Assembly (NCBI GenBank): GCA_026395435.1
Contig: JAPLYT010000012.1
Coordinates: forward strand, 1-37,552
DNA: 37,552 bases
Direction: 5' to 3'
Origin: Candidatus Saccharimonadota bacterium
GTDB taxonomy: Bacteria; Patescibacteriota; Saccharimonadia; Saccharimonadales; AWTP1-31
A program made the position numbers and the translations under genes. This document shows, in pieces, positions 23,481-31,453 of this stretch (the first letter of the stretch is position 1; each line of letters begins with the position of its first letter). Below the pieces are notes generated by a model. The model had not been told where the DNA came from and made no database searches. It saw nothing but the letters and a program-made list of their open reading frames with translations.

Positions 23481-23511
23481 ATGTACCGTAAATTTGAAAT
23501 AAGGAAAAACT

Positions 23512-24201
23512 ATGACAACCCTAACTACAGAAATAATGCCGGAGCTCTTTAGCCGGTCTGAAATACTCATCTGGAACTTTAGCGATATCACACCCGGTGA
23601 TGCCCATAAAGATATCCAAAGATACATGGATGAACAAGAACAAAACGGTCATGATCCGCGTGACGCGTTCCACCGGCAAGCATTCAATGAGCAGGTCTTT
23701 GATCGAATCGAAAGCAGATATTTAATTGGCAGATATGCCGAAGATAGAAGCGACATCCTCCGCGGCAGCCATATGGCCGAGGAGGGCAGGACATACCATT
23801 TGGCCATGGATATATTCTCTCGAGATTTCGAGCCGGTGTTTGCACCGTGCGATGGAGAAATAGTCCGCAGCGAGTATGAGCCGGGGCTCAATAACTACGG
23901 CAACTATGTGATCATCCGGCCAGACGATGCATCGCTGCCCTATATATTTATGGGGCACCTAGATAGCACGAGGCTGCCGGTGGGCAGAGTCTCGGCCAGG
24001 CAGACCATTGCCCATCTGGGAACATTCGAGAATTTAGAAAACGGTGGTTGGAGCGTGCATGTGCATTTGCAATTACTAACCGTACTCCCGCCAGAAGGCG
24101 AGTCGCCGATCGGCTATTCCAGCCTGGCTGATCTGGAAGCAAACAAACAGCGGTTTCCAGACCCACAGGCACTATTCCCGCAGTGGAATATTACTCGCTG
24201 A
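23512..24201 (+). CDS. M23 (LytM)-like metallopeptidase domain protein
   Basis: 229-residue protein with a peptidase M23-like fold: YHLAMDIF gives HxxxD (H96, D100), FAPCDGEIVRS is the typical lysostaphin-type strand, GHLD carries H149, and HVHLQL gives the HxH (H183, H185). These would bind zinc and cut peptide crossbridges. There is no signal peptide or membrane helix, so the protein seems cytoplasmic or uses another export route. AAGGA precedes the ATG. Expression is probably set by the attenuator-like leader upstream. It overlaps the convergent tyrA-like gene by 11 bp. Confidence 0.8.
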   Translation: MTTLTTEIMPELFSRSEILIWNFSDITPGDAHKDIQRYMDEQEQNGHDPRDAFHRQAFNEQVFDRIESRYLIGRYAEDRSDILRGSHMAEEGRTYHLAMDIFSRDFEPVFAPCDGEIVRSEYEPGLNNYGNYVIIRPDDASLPYIFMGHLDSTRLPVGRVSARQTIAHLGTFENLENGGWSVHVHLQLLTVLPPEGESPIGYSSLADLEANKQRFPDPQALFPQWNITR

Positions 24202-24925
24202 GGCTGTCGTCGAGCATATGTAGTGTTTGCAAGAATTCTGCTCGCATGGCGGCAGCGTATGGATTGTGCCGTTGGATGGTTTCAAATAATTCTTGGCTGT
24301 GGTGTCGCTCGGTTTCGACGAGCGCCATGAGTTTGTCGAAGTATCCGGTGACCAGCAGAGATGGCTGAATATCCATGGTCAGCAGAGCTCGTCCAATGAA
24401 GAAGGTCAGGGCATGAACCCGGGCCATTTCTTGGTCGTGGGCGTCGGCGGTCATGTGCATGATGTTGAGCCCTTTGCTTTGCCAATCTTCGAGGAGCAGT
24501 TTGCTGGTTGGGCCTTTTTGTTCAGTCACCACAATAGACTTGCCAGCCACACCCGTCTCAATCGATTGTGGCCCAAACATCGGATGCGCCATCAGGACCG
24601 ACAGTCTATCCAGGAGTCCATGCTCCTGGAATAGTTCTGTCGGGCGGACCTTGACTGAACAGATGTCGACGATTAGGGTGTCTTTGGGTGTCAACGCGAC
24701 TACTTCGGGCACTAACGCTTCGAATGACGGGAAGGGGACGGCAAGCACGACTACGTCCGCTTGGGTGACAGCCTCGAGCCCCACCCGGCGGACCGATTCA
24801 GGGAAGGTGGCATTGGGGTTTACATCAAACCCCAATACTTCGCTGCCCGCAGGTGCCAGGTGCATGGCCACCACATTACCGAATTCACCTCCGCCAATTA
24901 CACCAAAAGTTTTTATGTTATTCAT
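24191..24925 (-). CDS. Prephenate/arogenate dehydrogenase (TyrA)-like
   Basis: Oxidative decarboxylation of prephenate (or arogenate) toward tyrosine. The 244-residue protein has an N-terminal NAD-binding motif GVIGGGEFGN, then VDICSVK, and AHPMFGP containing the family His, followed by a helical dimerisation region (HALTFFIGRAL). It is shorter than many TyrA proteins and lacks an ACT domain. No other aromatic amino acid gene is in the window. GGGAGA precedes the ATG. A leader peptide with three Tyr codons and a terminator sit directly upstream, pointing to tyrosine-responsive control. Confidence 0.85.
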   Translation of the reverse strand: MNNIKTFGVIGGGEFGNVVAMHLAPAGSEVLGFDVNPNATFPESVRRVGLEAVTQADVVVLAVPFPSFEALVPEVVALTPKDTLIVDICSVKVRPTELFQEHGLLDRLSVLMAHPMFGPQSIETGVAGKSIVVTEQKGPTSKLLLEDWQSKGLNIMHMTADAHDQEMARVHALTFFIGRALLTMDIQPSLLVTGYFDKLMALVETERHHSQELFETIQRHNPYAAAMRAEFLQTLHMLDDSLSE

Positions 24926-24947
24926 TGTATTCTCCCAAAATGGTATT

Positions 24948-24972
24948 AAAAAAACCGCCTGTGTGGCGGTTT
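24948..24972 (-). terminator. Attenuator terminator upstream of the tyrA-like gene
   Basis: On the minus strand: AAACCGCC, loop ACACA, GGCGGTTT, followed by a run of T. It lies 22 nt before the start codon, after the leader peptide, so it would stop transcription before tyrA unless prevented. Confidence 0.85.
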
Positions 24973-25010
24973 GGTGTGTTCGATTTGATTGTGTTTTAAA
25001 ACATAGGTAA

Positions 25011-25067
25011 TTAGTCCGCCAAATAATAGGGGACTAGATATGATTGGGCTACGTTTAGATTAATCAT
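25011..25067 (-). CDS. Tyr-containing leader peptide of the tyrA-like gene (18 aa)
   Basis: MINLNVAQSYLVPYYLAD then TAA. Three of 18 residues are Tyr, two adjacent, all encoded by TAT. The ATG lies 7 nt after a TATGCT box, so it would be leaderless. TGGCGG near the end of the ORF can pair with CCGCCA of the terminator 5' arm, giving an antiterminator when the ribosome stalls early. Confidence 0.7.
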   Translation of the reverse strand: MINLNVAQSYLVPYYLAD

Positions 25068-25074
25068 GTTTGAA

Positions 25075-25103
25075 AGCATACAAGCGTAATAATTATTTGT
25101 CAA
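25075..25103 (-). promoter_or_regulatory. Promoter of the tyrA leader
   Basis: TTGACA (complement of 25098-25103), a 17-nt spacer and TATGCT (complement of 25075-25080). Consensus -35 and good spacing. It diverges from the terC promoter. Confidence 0.8.
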
Positions 25104-25113
25104 ATATTTTATT

Positions 25114-25142
25114 TTGTACCCCTGGCGTTCCTGCGTTACACT
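25114..25142 (+). promoter_or_regulatory. terC promoter
   Basis: TTGTAC (25114-25119), a 17-nt spacer and TACACT (25137-25142), ending 8 nt before the ATG at 25151; leaderless geometry. There is no room for a metal riboswitch in the transcript. Confidence 0.7.
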
Positions 25143-25150
25143 AGATTAAT

Positions 25151-26155
25151 ATGATTTCACTCTTTAGTTCGCTCGAGGCAGCAGCCGTTCATAGCTATCA
25201 CGTGCCATGGTTCATGTACGGATTAGTGGTTTTAGCTCTCATCGTTTACGCCGTCATCGAAGCCCGTCACACCAAGCGCGATCACGAGATCAAGTTCAAC
25301 GAAGCAGTCCGCTGGTCGGTTATTTACATCTCTGCAGCGTTGCTGTTCTCGATTCCGATTTATTTCTTCATCGGCCGTCAGGCATCGGGTGAATACCTGG
25401 CCGCCTGGGCCATAGAGAAGGCCCTAAGCCTCGACAACCTCTTTGTAATGGGCTTGATATTCAGTAGCTTCAAAGTCAGTCGTAGCCTAGAGCGCAGAAT
25501 GCTCAACTACGGAATTGCCGGGGCGATTATCTTTCGTTTGGTTTTCATCCTTGCTGGGCTCGAGCTTCTCAAGCGATTTGAATGGGTGAGCATCATCTTT
25601 GGATTGATCCTAATGCGGGCTGCCTGGAAAGCCTTCCAGGAAGCGCGGGGCGGGGATGAGCTGGAAGAAGATATTGAGATTACCGATAAAACTCTCTGGA
25701 AAGCTCTCACTCGGATCTTGCCCGTGCATCATGAATTTGTCGGCCACAAACTGACGGTCAAGATCGATGGCAAACGGATGCTGACGCTCATGGCGGCCGT
25801 CATCATTCTGATTGAACTAACTGATGTGATCTTTGCGGTCGACAGTGTCCCAGCCGTCTTGGCCGTTAGCCCAGACCGGTTTGTAGCCTATGCTAGTAAC
25901 GTCTTTGCAATCCTTGGGCTCCGGGCATTGTTCTTTGTCTACCAATCAGTTGCTAACAAATTCTGGGCTTTGGCATGGGCACTATCGGGCATCTTGGCCT
26001 GGATCAGTTTCAAAATGATCGCCGCGCCGCTCGGCCTCCATGTGCCAGTGTCTATCAGCTTACTCGTCTTGGCAGTATTCTTATTTGGTAGCATTTTTGT
26101 GTCACTCCAGTGGCCTAAGAAAGTCAAAGAACACCCAATCCACATCGACGAATAG
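25151..26155 (+). CDS. TerC/Alx family integral membrane protein
   Basis: 334 residues with about nine hydrophobic helices. Family motifs are EKALSLDNLFVMG in the first half and ELTDVIFAVDSVPAV plus SNVFAILGLRALFF in the second; their acidic residues probably bind divalent metal. Characterised relatives (Alx, MeeY/TerC-type) export manganese or supply metal to exported proteins. The protein is full length. A hairpin with a 10-bp stem follows the stop. The promoter suggests a leaderless mRNA, unlike the riboswitch-controlled alx of E. coli. Confidence 0.93.
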   Translation: MISLFSSLEAAAVHSYHVPWFMYGLVVLALIVYAVIEARHTKRDHEIKFNEAVRWSVIYISAALLFSIPIYFFIGRQASGEYLAAWAIEKALSLDNLFVMGLIFSSFKVSRSLERRMLNYGIAGAIIFRLVFILAGLELLKRFEWVSIIFGLILMRAAWKAFQEARGGDELEEDIEITDKTLWKALTRILPVHHEFVGHKLTVKIDGKRMLTLMAAVIILIELTDVIFAVDSVPAVLAVSPDRFVAYASNVFAILGLRALFFVYQSVANKFWALAWALSGILAWISFKMIAAPLGLHVPVSISLLVLAVFLFGSIFVSLQWPKKVKEHPIHIDE

Positions 26156-26157
26156 TC

Positions 26158-26200
26158 GTTTCTCCTCAATCACATTTTCTTCATCTGTTAGAGGAGAAAC
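26158..26200 (+). other. Stem-loop after terC
   Basis: GTTTCTCCTC and GAGGAGAAAC make a perfect 10-bp stem with a 23-nt loop, directly after the terC stop. No clear T run follows, so it may be a weak terminator or mRNA 3' protection. Confidence 0.5.
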
Positions 26201-26241
26201 CTCAAGTTATAAATAGCGTGAAATGGTTGTAAAAACTATCC

Positions 26242-26271
26242 TTGAATTGGGTTAAACATAAGGCGTATAGT
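26242..26271 (+). promoter_or_regulatory. Promoter of the tmRNA-like RNA
   Basis: TTGAAT (26242-26247), an 18-nt spacer and TATAGT (26266-26271). Transcription would start near 26278, about 10 nt before the predicted mature 5' end of the RNA. Confidence 0.6.
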
Positions 26272-26287
26272 TGAGGGTAGCAATATG

Positions 26288-26522
26288 GGTGCTGATTGGT
26301 GGGCGACTTTGTGGCCTCCTAAACTTCCTACTCATAGGCTGAAACCTACTTCCCGAAAAGGGTCGTAAAAATCTCGGGGATCATACACACTAGTCGCCTG
26401 CGACGAAGCGTCACTGTAAACCACAATTTATGCTCATGAGCCACAATATTAGCACTCGAACGGTTGCGAACTATTAGCTCTGACAGCTCCAAAAATTTAT
26501 CCGTTCGACTCCTGTAGCATCT
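26288..26522 (+). ncRNA. ssrA: Compact tmRNA-like RNA (ssrA candidate)
   Basis: About 235 nt with several tmRNA landmarks: 5' GGTGCTGATTGG...CGAC, like the GGGGCTGATT..CGAC start of tmRNAs; a possible pseudoknot (ACCT/GGGT with CCCGA/TCGGG) followed by CGTAAAAA; then TAGTCGCC and GACGAA, like the E. coli resume site (UAGUCGCA..GACGAA); an in-frame stop; and GTTCGACTCC near the 3' end. GGTGCTG can pair with TAGCATC as an acceptor stem. Problems: the T stem pairs poorly, no CCA is encoded, the tag would be only seven residues (A-C-D-E-A-S-L), and there is little room for later pseudoknots. It is either a reduced tmRNA or a decayed one. Confidence 0.55.
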
Positions 26523-26573
26523 GTTGCAATGCGAGTATCTCTTATTATTTATAAAAACCCTGGAGCAAAACTT

Positions 26574-26870
26574 ATGTCAATCACTCATTATCAAGACACA
26601 ATCAACCGTGAACAATCTATCAAAAAAGAAGTCGTCGTCAACTCGATGTCCTTCAGCGGCCGCGGCAAACTACGCAGCTTCCCAAAGCAGATCACCATCG
26701 ATTCAGAAGAAATCACCTTTGTGGAAACTGGCATGCGCTACCTCCTCCAAAAAGGCCACAGCGTGGTACAACTCTTCGACATGAGCGACGGCACCAAGAA
26801 CTACCGACTCGAATTCGACTCGCAAAATTTCTCTTGGACCTTACTCAAAGTATCAGCCCTCCCACGATAG
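26574..26870 (+). CDS. Small conserved-type hypothetical protein
   Basis: 98-residue soluble protein: a charged helical start (SITHYQDTINREQSIKKE), then beta-type segments (KQITIDSEEITFVETGMRYLLQKGHSVVQLFDMSDGTKNYRLEFDS). No motif or signal peptide. The track starts at 26529, but GGAG 9 nt before the ATG at 26574 supports the later start. Codons are GC-richer than the preceding RNA region. A CCTCCC/GGGAGG hairpin overlaps the stop. Function unknown. Confidence 0.65.
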   Translation: MSITHYQDTINREQSIKKEVVVNSMSFSGRGKLRSFPKQITIDSEEITFVETGMRYLLQKGHSVVQLFDMSDGTKNYRLEFDSQNFSWTLLKVSALPR

Positions 26871-26957
26871 GGGAGGTTTGAGCTCAGTAAAAACTCCAAC
26901 AAGGCGTATACTATATACAAGAATCCCGTATAAACGGGCCTCGAAAAATTGTAAAAG

Positions 26958-28694
26958 GTGCGAATTATTAAACAAGATCAACCAAGTGTATTCAACGCGC
27001 TGAAGCCGTATCGTAAAATGATAGCGCTCTTGACGGTACTTTCTGTATCGGCGAACGGCTTGACGCTCTGGATACCCAAAATTTTATCTCATGCCATTGA
27101 CGCCTATGCCAAACACACCTTTGTAGTGGCTGACGTAGTTCGACTTTTTGGTGGCGTAAGCTTGGCGATTTTTATCCTGACGTATCTACTCAGCATCGTG
27201 CAGACCTTTGCATCTGAGCGGGTTGCAAAAGATATCCGTAATGAACTAGCTTCCAAAATTTCCAAGCAGTCGTATTCGTACGTCCAAAATAATGATCCTT
27301 CCAAACTGCTGACTAACCTTACCTCAGACATGGACGCCGTGAAATTATTTGTGGCCCAGGCAATCGTTTCGATCATTTCATCGATCGTACTGATTACCGG
27401 TGGAGCAACCTTGCTGATCAATATCGACTGGCGGCTTGGCTTGGCCGTGCTCGGTATTTTGCCGCTCATTGGCGTAACCTTTTTTTTGACGCTCCGAAAA
27501 GTGCGACTGCTTTTTGTCAAAAGCCGAACCGTTATCGACCGACTGAATAGGGTAATCAACGAGAGCATCCTAGGTGCAGCGCTGGTGCGGGTGATCAACT
27601 CTCGAACGTATGAAGCTAAAAAGTTCGAAGATGCCAATGCTGCCTCACGAGATATTGGCTACGGGATCGTCAAAATATTTGCTGCGCTTATCCCGCTCAT
27701 CACGTTCGTGGCAAATGGCGCTACACTTATCATTTTGATGCTGGGCGGACATTATGTGATCAACAACACCCTGAGCCTAGGGAACTTCGCGGCGTTTAGT
27801 AGCTACATGGCGATCTTGATTTTCCCGATTTTAATTCTTGGATTTTTGTCGAACATTGTGGCGCAAGCGAATGCATCATATGGCCGTATCGCATTAGTCC
27901 TAAACGCGCCAGACGAGAAAGAAGGTGGTTCATACGCTGAGCCGATTCATGGTGACATCCAAGCCAAAAAAATCAGTCTGTCGTATTCGGGCAAAAAAGT
28001 GTTGGATAATATTTCCTTTAGCATCAAGGCAGGGAGCCGGACGGCTATCATCGGCCCAACCGCGGCAGGCAAAAGCCAATTGCTTTACGTAATGTCCGGG
28101 CTGGTACATTCAGATTCAGGTAGTATGGAAATCGACGGGCATCCACTTGCTGAATTCGACACGGATTCTTTGCACGAACAAATGGGAATCGTGTTTCAAG
28201 ACAGCATCATTTTCAACTTATCGCTCCGAGAAAACATTGCCTTTAGCCCAACTGCCCGAAGTGACGATCTGGATAGGGCGATCACCACAGCCGAGCTAGA
28301 CGACTTAGTGAAGAGCCTACCAAAAGGCTTAGAAACGATTATTTCTGAGCGCGGTACTAGCTTATCGGGTGGTCAGAAACAGCGCTTAATGCTCGCACGG
28401 GCGCTGGCAATCAACCCCAAGATTTTACTGCTCGACGATTTCACCGCACGAGTCGATGCCGTGACTGAAGCAAAGATTCTGGCCAATATTTCCAAGAATT
28501 ATCCTGGCATTACGCTGGTATCGGTTACTCAAAAGATTGGTGCCATCGAAGAATACGATGAGATAATTCTGCTGATGGAGGGCGAACTACTGGGTACTGG
28601 CACGCATAAGCAACTACTGAAAAGCTCGCCTGAATATATGCAAATTTGTAATTCTCAGCGAAGTACGGAGGCATATGAAATACGCACTAAATAA
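26958..28694 (+). CDS. ABC exporter half-transporter, degenerate-site subunit
   Basis: Six-helix exporter membrane domain plus nucleotide-binding domain, pairing with the next gene as a heterodimer that pumps lipids, drugs or peptides. The NBD has Walker A GPTAAGKS and an intact signature LSGGQKQR. Its Walker B is LLLDDFTARVD, with Asp in place of the catalytic Glu, and the H-loop reads SVTQ, with Gln in place of His. These changes mark the non-catalytic site of heterodimeric exporters such as TM287/288. It has a GTG start with AAAGG upstream. A TATACT about 55 nt upstream and a small hairpin (CCCGT/ACGGG) lie in the leader. The 3' end overlaps the partner gene by 20 bp. Confidence 0.9.
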   Translation: MRIIKQDQPSVFNALKPYRKMIALLTVLSVSANGLTLWIPKILSHAIDAYAKHTFVVADVVRLFGGVSLAIFILTYLLSIVQTFASERVAKDIRNELASKISKQSYSYVQNNDPSKLLTNLTSDMDAVKLFVAQAIVSIISSIVLITGGATLLINIDWRLGLAVLGILPLIGVTFFLTLRKVRLLFVKSRTVIDRLNRVINESILGAALVRVINSRTYEAKKFEDANAASRDIGYGIVKIFAALIPLITFVANGATLIILMLGGHYVINNTLSLGNFAAFSSYMAILIFPILILGFLSNIVAQANASYGRIALVLNAPDEKEGGSYAEPIHGDIQAKKISLSYSGKKVLDNISFSIKAGSRTAIIGPTAAGKSQLLYVMSGLVHSDSGSMEIDGHPLAEFDTDSLHEQMGIVFQDSIIFNLSLRENIAFSPTARSDDLDRAITTAELDDLVKSLPKGLETIISERGTSLSGGQKQRLMLARALAINPKILLLDDFTARVDAVTEAKILANISKNYPGITLVSVTQKIGAIEEYDEIILLMEGELLGTGTHKQLLKSSPEYMQICNSQRSTEAYEIRTK

Positions 28695-30441
28695 TACCTC
28701 CGAGACCGCTGGAGAGAAAAAGATATCGTTATGGAAGGGTATCAAAAAGCTTTCACCACTGGTGGATGGTGAGCAAACCAGTTTGCTCACGGCACTCGTT
28801 AGTGTGCTTATAAATTCAGGGTTAACGATTGCGGCACCGATCCTTGTTGGTCACGCAGTCGACAACTACATCGTCACTCGTCGCTACCATGGAGTGATTG
28901 TCTATTCCGCCATACTTCTGGCCATATACGCCGGCATGCTCATATCTGGTTTTATCCAAACTAGGATCATGGGTGGCGTGGGGCAGCGAATCTTGTTCCG
29001 CCTTCGCGGGAAGTTATTCGATCGCATACAGGGGCTACCGGTAGCATTTTTCAATCAAAACAAAGCCGGTGACTTAATTTCTCGTATCAATAACGATACC
29101 GACAAACTCAATCAATTCTTCTCTCGTTCGCTCGTCCAGTTTGTAGGAAACATATTTATCATTATTGGAGCTGGAATAGCTATGCTGGTAGTGAACCACC
29201 GGCTTGGAATTGGTGCACTCTTGCCAGCGCTCGGACTGTTGGTTTTGACTCGACTGACGTCGGCGTGGATCAAGCGCAAAAACAAACACAGCCTGCAAAC
29301 ACTCGGGGCGCTCAGTGGAGAGATCCAAGAAAGCCTCGAGAACTTTAGAGTGATCGTGGCCTTCAACCGCCGCAATTATTTCAGAGAACGATTCATCGAA
29401 GTAAACGAGAAAAACTATTCCGCTGCCATTTGGGCCGGGATTGCCAACAATACCTATGTGCCAATATTCGGCTTTGTCTCGAATCTCGGAACGTTAATCG
29501 TTATCACCTATGGTTTGACGCTAATTTCTCGGGGCGAATTGACCATCGGAATTATGATCAGCTACCTCGCGTATGTCAGTCGTTTTTACGATCCGCTTCG
29601 CCAGATGGCATCCATTTGGTCTGACCTTCAGACAGCCCTGGCTGCTTGGGAGCGAATTTCTCAGATCCTCGAAATGAAAAGTAACCTTGTCATCATCGAA
29701 GACAAAACTGAGCGTGATGAGTCAAAACTAATGTCATTTCACAATGTAAACTTTAGCTACGAAACCGGCAAGAATATTCTCAAAGATGTGTCCTTTGAGC
29801 TTGAGCAAAGTAAAATCTATGCGCTCGTCGGGCCAACGGGAGGAGGCAAGTCGACCACAGCCTCGTTGATGGCTCGTCTCTATGATCCAACAACCGGGAA
29901 GGTACTCTTGCATGGCAAGGATATACGGTCATTCACGCCAGATGAACTCGCATCAAAGATCGGCTTCATCCTCCAAGATCCGTTCTTATTTTCAGGAACC
30001 GTTCGTGACAATATCGTCTACGGAAACGAAAAGTACCAAAAGATTAAAAGTAAAGACCTAGCAGCGGTGCTCGAAGAAGAAGGGCTGTCGACATTACTCG
30101 AACGATTCGACCAAGGGCTTGACACAAAAGTGTCAGCTTCTGCAAGTAGCATTAGTCTCGGGCAAAAACAGCTTATCGCATTTATTCGTGCCGTCTTGCG
30201 CCATCCAGAACTAATCATTCTTGACGAGGCAACAGCCAACATCGATACCATTACCGAAAAACTACTCGATGATATTCTAGGAAGCCTGCCAAAAGCAACC
30301 ACCATTGTTGTCATCGCTCACCGACTCAACACTATCGAAAGTGCCGATCAGATTTTGTTCATCAACGATGGACTCATCACGCCAGCCGGGTCACTCAAAG
30401 ATGCCATCTCAATGCTTGAGCACAATGCTCGCAATAGCTAA
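28675..30441 (+). CDS. ABC exporter half-transporter, catalytic-site subunit
   Basis: Partner of the preceding half-transporter. The membrane domain is followed by an NBD with intact Walker A GPTGGGKST, Walker B LIILDEATANID with catalytic Glu, and H-loop VIAHRL. Its signature is ISLGQKQ instead of LSGGQ. In the dimer its degenerate signature faces the degenerate Walker site of the first subunit, while its own good site faces the first subunit's LSGGQ, giving one active and one inactive ATP site. The start overlaps the upstream gene and a GGAGG lies just before it. The stop is 3 bp from the convergent histidine kinase gene. Confidence 0.93.
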   Translation: MKYALNNTSETAGEKKISLWKGIKKLSPLVDGEQTSLLTALVSVLINSGLTIAAPILVGHAVDNYIVTRRYHGVIVYSAILLAIYAGMLISGFIQTRIMGGVGQRILFRLRGKLFDRIQGLPVAFFNQNKAGDLISRINNDTDKLNQFFSRSLVQFVGNIFIIIGAGIAMLVVNHRLGIGALLPALGLLVLTRLTSAWIKRKNKHSLQTLGALSGEIQESLENFRVIVAFNRRNYFRERFIEVNEKNYSAAIWAGIANNTYVPIFGFVSNLGTLIVITYGLTLISRGELTIGIMISYLAYVSRFYDPLRQMASIWSDLQTALAAWERISQILEMKSNLVIIEDKTERDESKLMSFHNVNFSYETGKNILKDVSFELEQSKIYALVGPTGGGKSTTASLMARLYDPTTGKVLLHGKDIRSFTPDELASKIGFILQDPFLFSGTVRDNIVYGNEKYQKIKSKDLAAVLEEEGLSTLLERFDQGLDTKVSASASSISLGQKQLIAFIRAVLRHPELIILDEATANIDTITEKLLDDILGSLPKATTIVVIAHRLNTIESADQILFINDGLITPAGSLKDAISMLEHNARNS

Positions 30442-30443
30442 GA

Positions 30444-31451
30444 CTAAGCTTGTGAAATGAGAGGCAAGGAAATCGTAAAGGATGAGCCTTTGCCTGGTTT
30501 GCTGAGTACGGTAATGGTGCCGTCGTGGCGTTCGATGATGTCACGAGCGAGCGACAAGCCGAGGCCATGGCCCTCAGGTTTTGCTGATTCTGATTCTGCG
30601 CCGCGGTAGAATCGTTCGAAGATTCTATCGAGATCACGCGGCTGGATACCAACGCCTTTGTCGGAAATGGTGAGCAAGACTTCATCTTCAGATTGCTTAA
30701 GCACCACGTTGACTGCAGAGACATCCACTCCCGAGTAAGCGAAGGCATTATCGACAATAATATTCAGCACCTGACGGAGCAGGGCGGCGTCACCCGAGAC
30801 CATGACATCTTTGGCAATGTCGCTAGTTATAGGTTGCTTATATCGTTTAGTGAGTTGCTTGAGTTCAGCTTGGACTACGGCATCGAATTTAATGGATTTT
30901 CGTTTCAGTTCATCGCTCGATCGTGTAAGACTCAGCAGGCGATCACTGAGCGTGCGCAAGCGTTCGACTTCCTCGAGGTTGCTAGCCAAAATCTCACGGG
31001 CATCGGCAATGGACATCTTTTTGTCACGCAAAGCCACATCGATCTCCGTTTGCATGACTGCCAGTGGGGTGCGAAGTTCATGGCTGGCGTTAGCAGTAAA
31101 TTTCACCTGAGCAGCGTGAGCTTGTTCGATAGGACGCAAAGTACGTCGAGCAAATAAGTAGCTGGCGATGGCGCCGGCACTAATGATTACGAGATTAATC
31201 AAAACAATATTGTTGATCAAATCATGCCTGTCATCGTCAAGTTGGCGCTCTCTTTGCCGCTCCAGCATCGGGACAATTGAGTTGGGTATAAATCGCTCGG
31301 GGAGTTTGCGGACCACTTCTGTTTGTCGCTCGGCGCCCCGGCGAAGTCGCATGCTGGCAATGTTATACAGTGGAAAGCTAAATACTAGACACACAAGAAA
31401 GAGCGCGCCCACGTACCAGGCGGTCAGTTTGAGTACGGCGGATCGGAACAT
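30444..31451 (-). CDS. Sensor histidine kinase
   Basis: Membrane sensor of a two-component system. Two membrane helices (WYVGALFLVCLVFSFPLY and NIVLINLVIISAGAIASYLF) bracket a short, strongly charged extracytoplasmic region of about 50 residues. The HisKA domain has FTANASHELRTPL with phospho-accepting H124. The HATPase domain has DNAFAYS (N box), SDKGVGIQ (G1) and GHGLGLSLARDI (G2). It ends in a normal C terminus. It lies 2 bp after the response regulator and is transcribed with it. The stimulus is unknown; the convergent ABC exporter is a possible target. Confidence 0.94.
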   Translation of the reverse strand: MFRSAVLKLTAWYVGALFLVCLVFSFPLYNIASMRLRRGAERQTEVVRKLPERFIPNSIVPMLERQRERQLDDDRHDLINNIVLINLVIISAGAIASYLFARRTLRPIEQAHAAQVKFTANASHELRTPLAVMQTEIDVALRDKKMSIADAREILASNLEEVERLRTLSDRLLSLTRSSDELKRKSIKFDAVVQAELKQLTKRYKQPITSDIAKDVMVSGDAALLRQVLNIIVDNAFAYSGVDVSAVNVVLKQSEDEVLLTISDKGVGIQPRDLDRIFERFYRGAESESAKPEGHGLGLSLARDIIERHDGTITVLSKPGKGSSFTISLPLISQA

Positions 31452-31453
31452 GG

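Noticed and set aside
24926-25067. T-box riboswitch before the tyrA-like gene
   Set aside because: No T-box sequence or specifier stem is visible; a leader ORF with Tyr codons explains the terminator better.
25104-25150. Metal riboswitch (yybP-ykoY or alx PRE type) before terC
   Set aside because: The promoter ends 8 nt before the start codon, leaving no room for a leader RNA.
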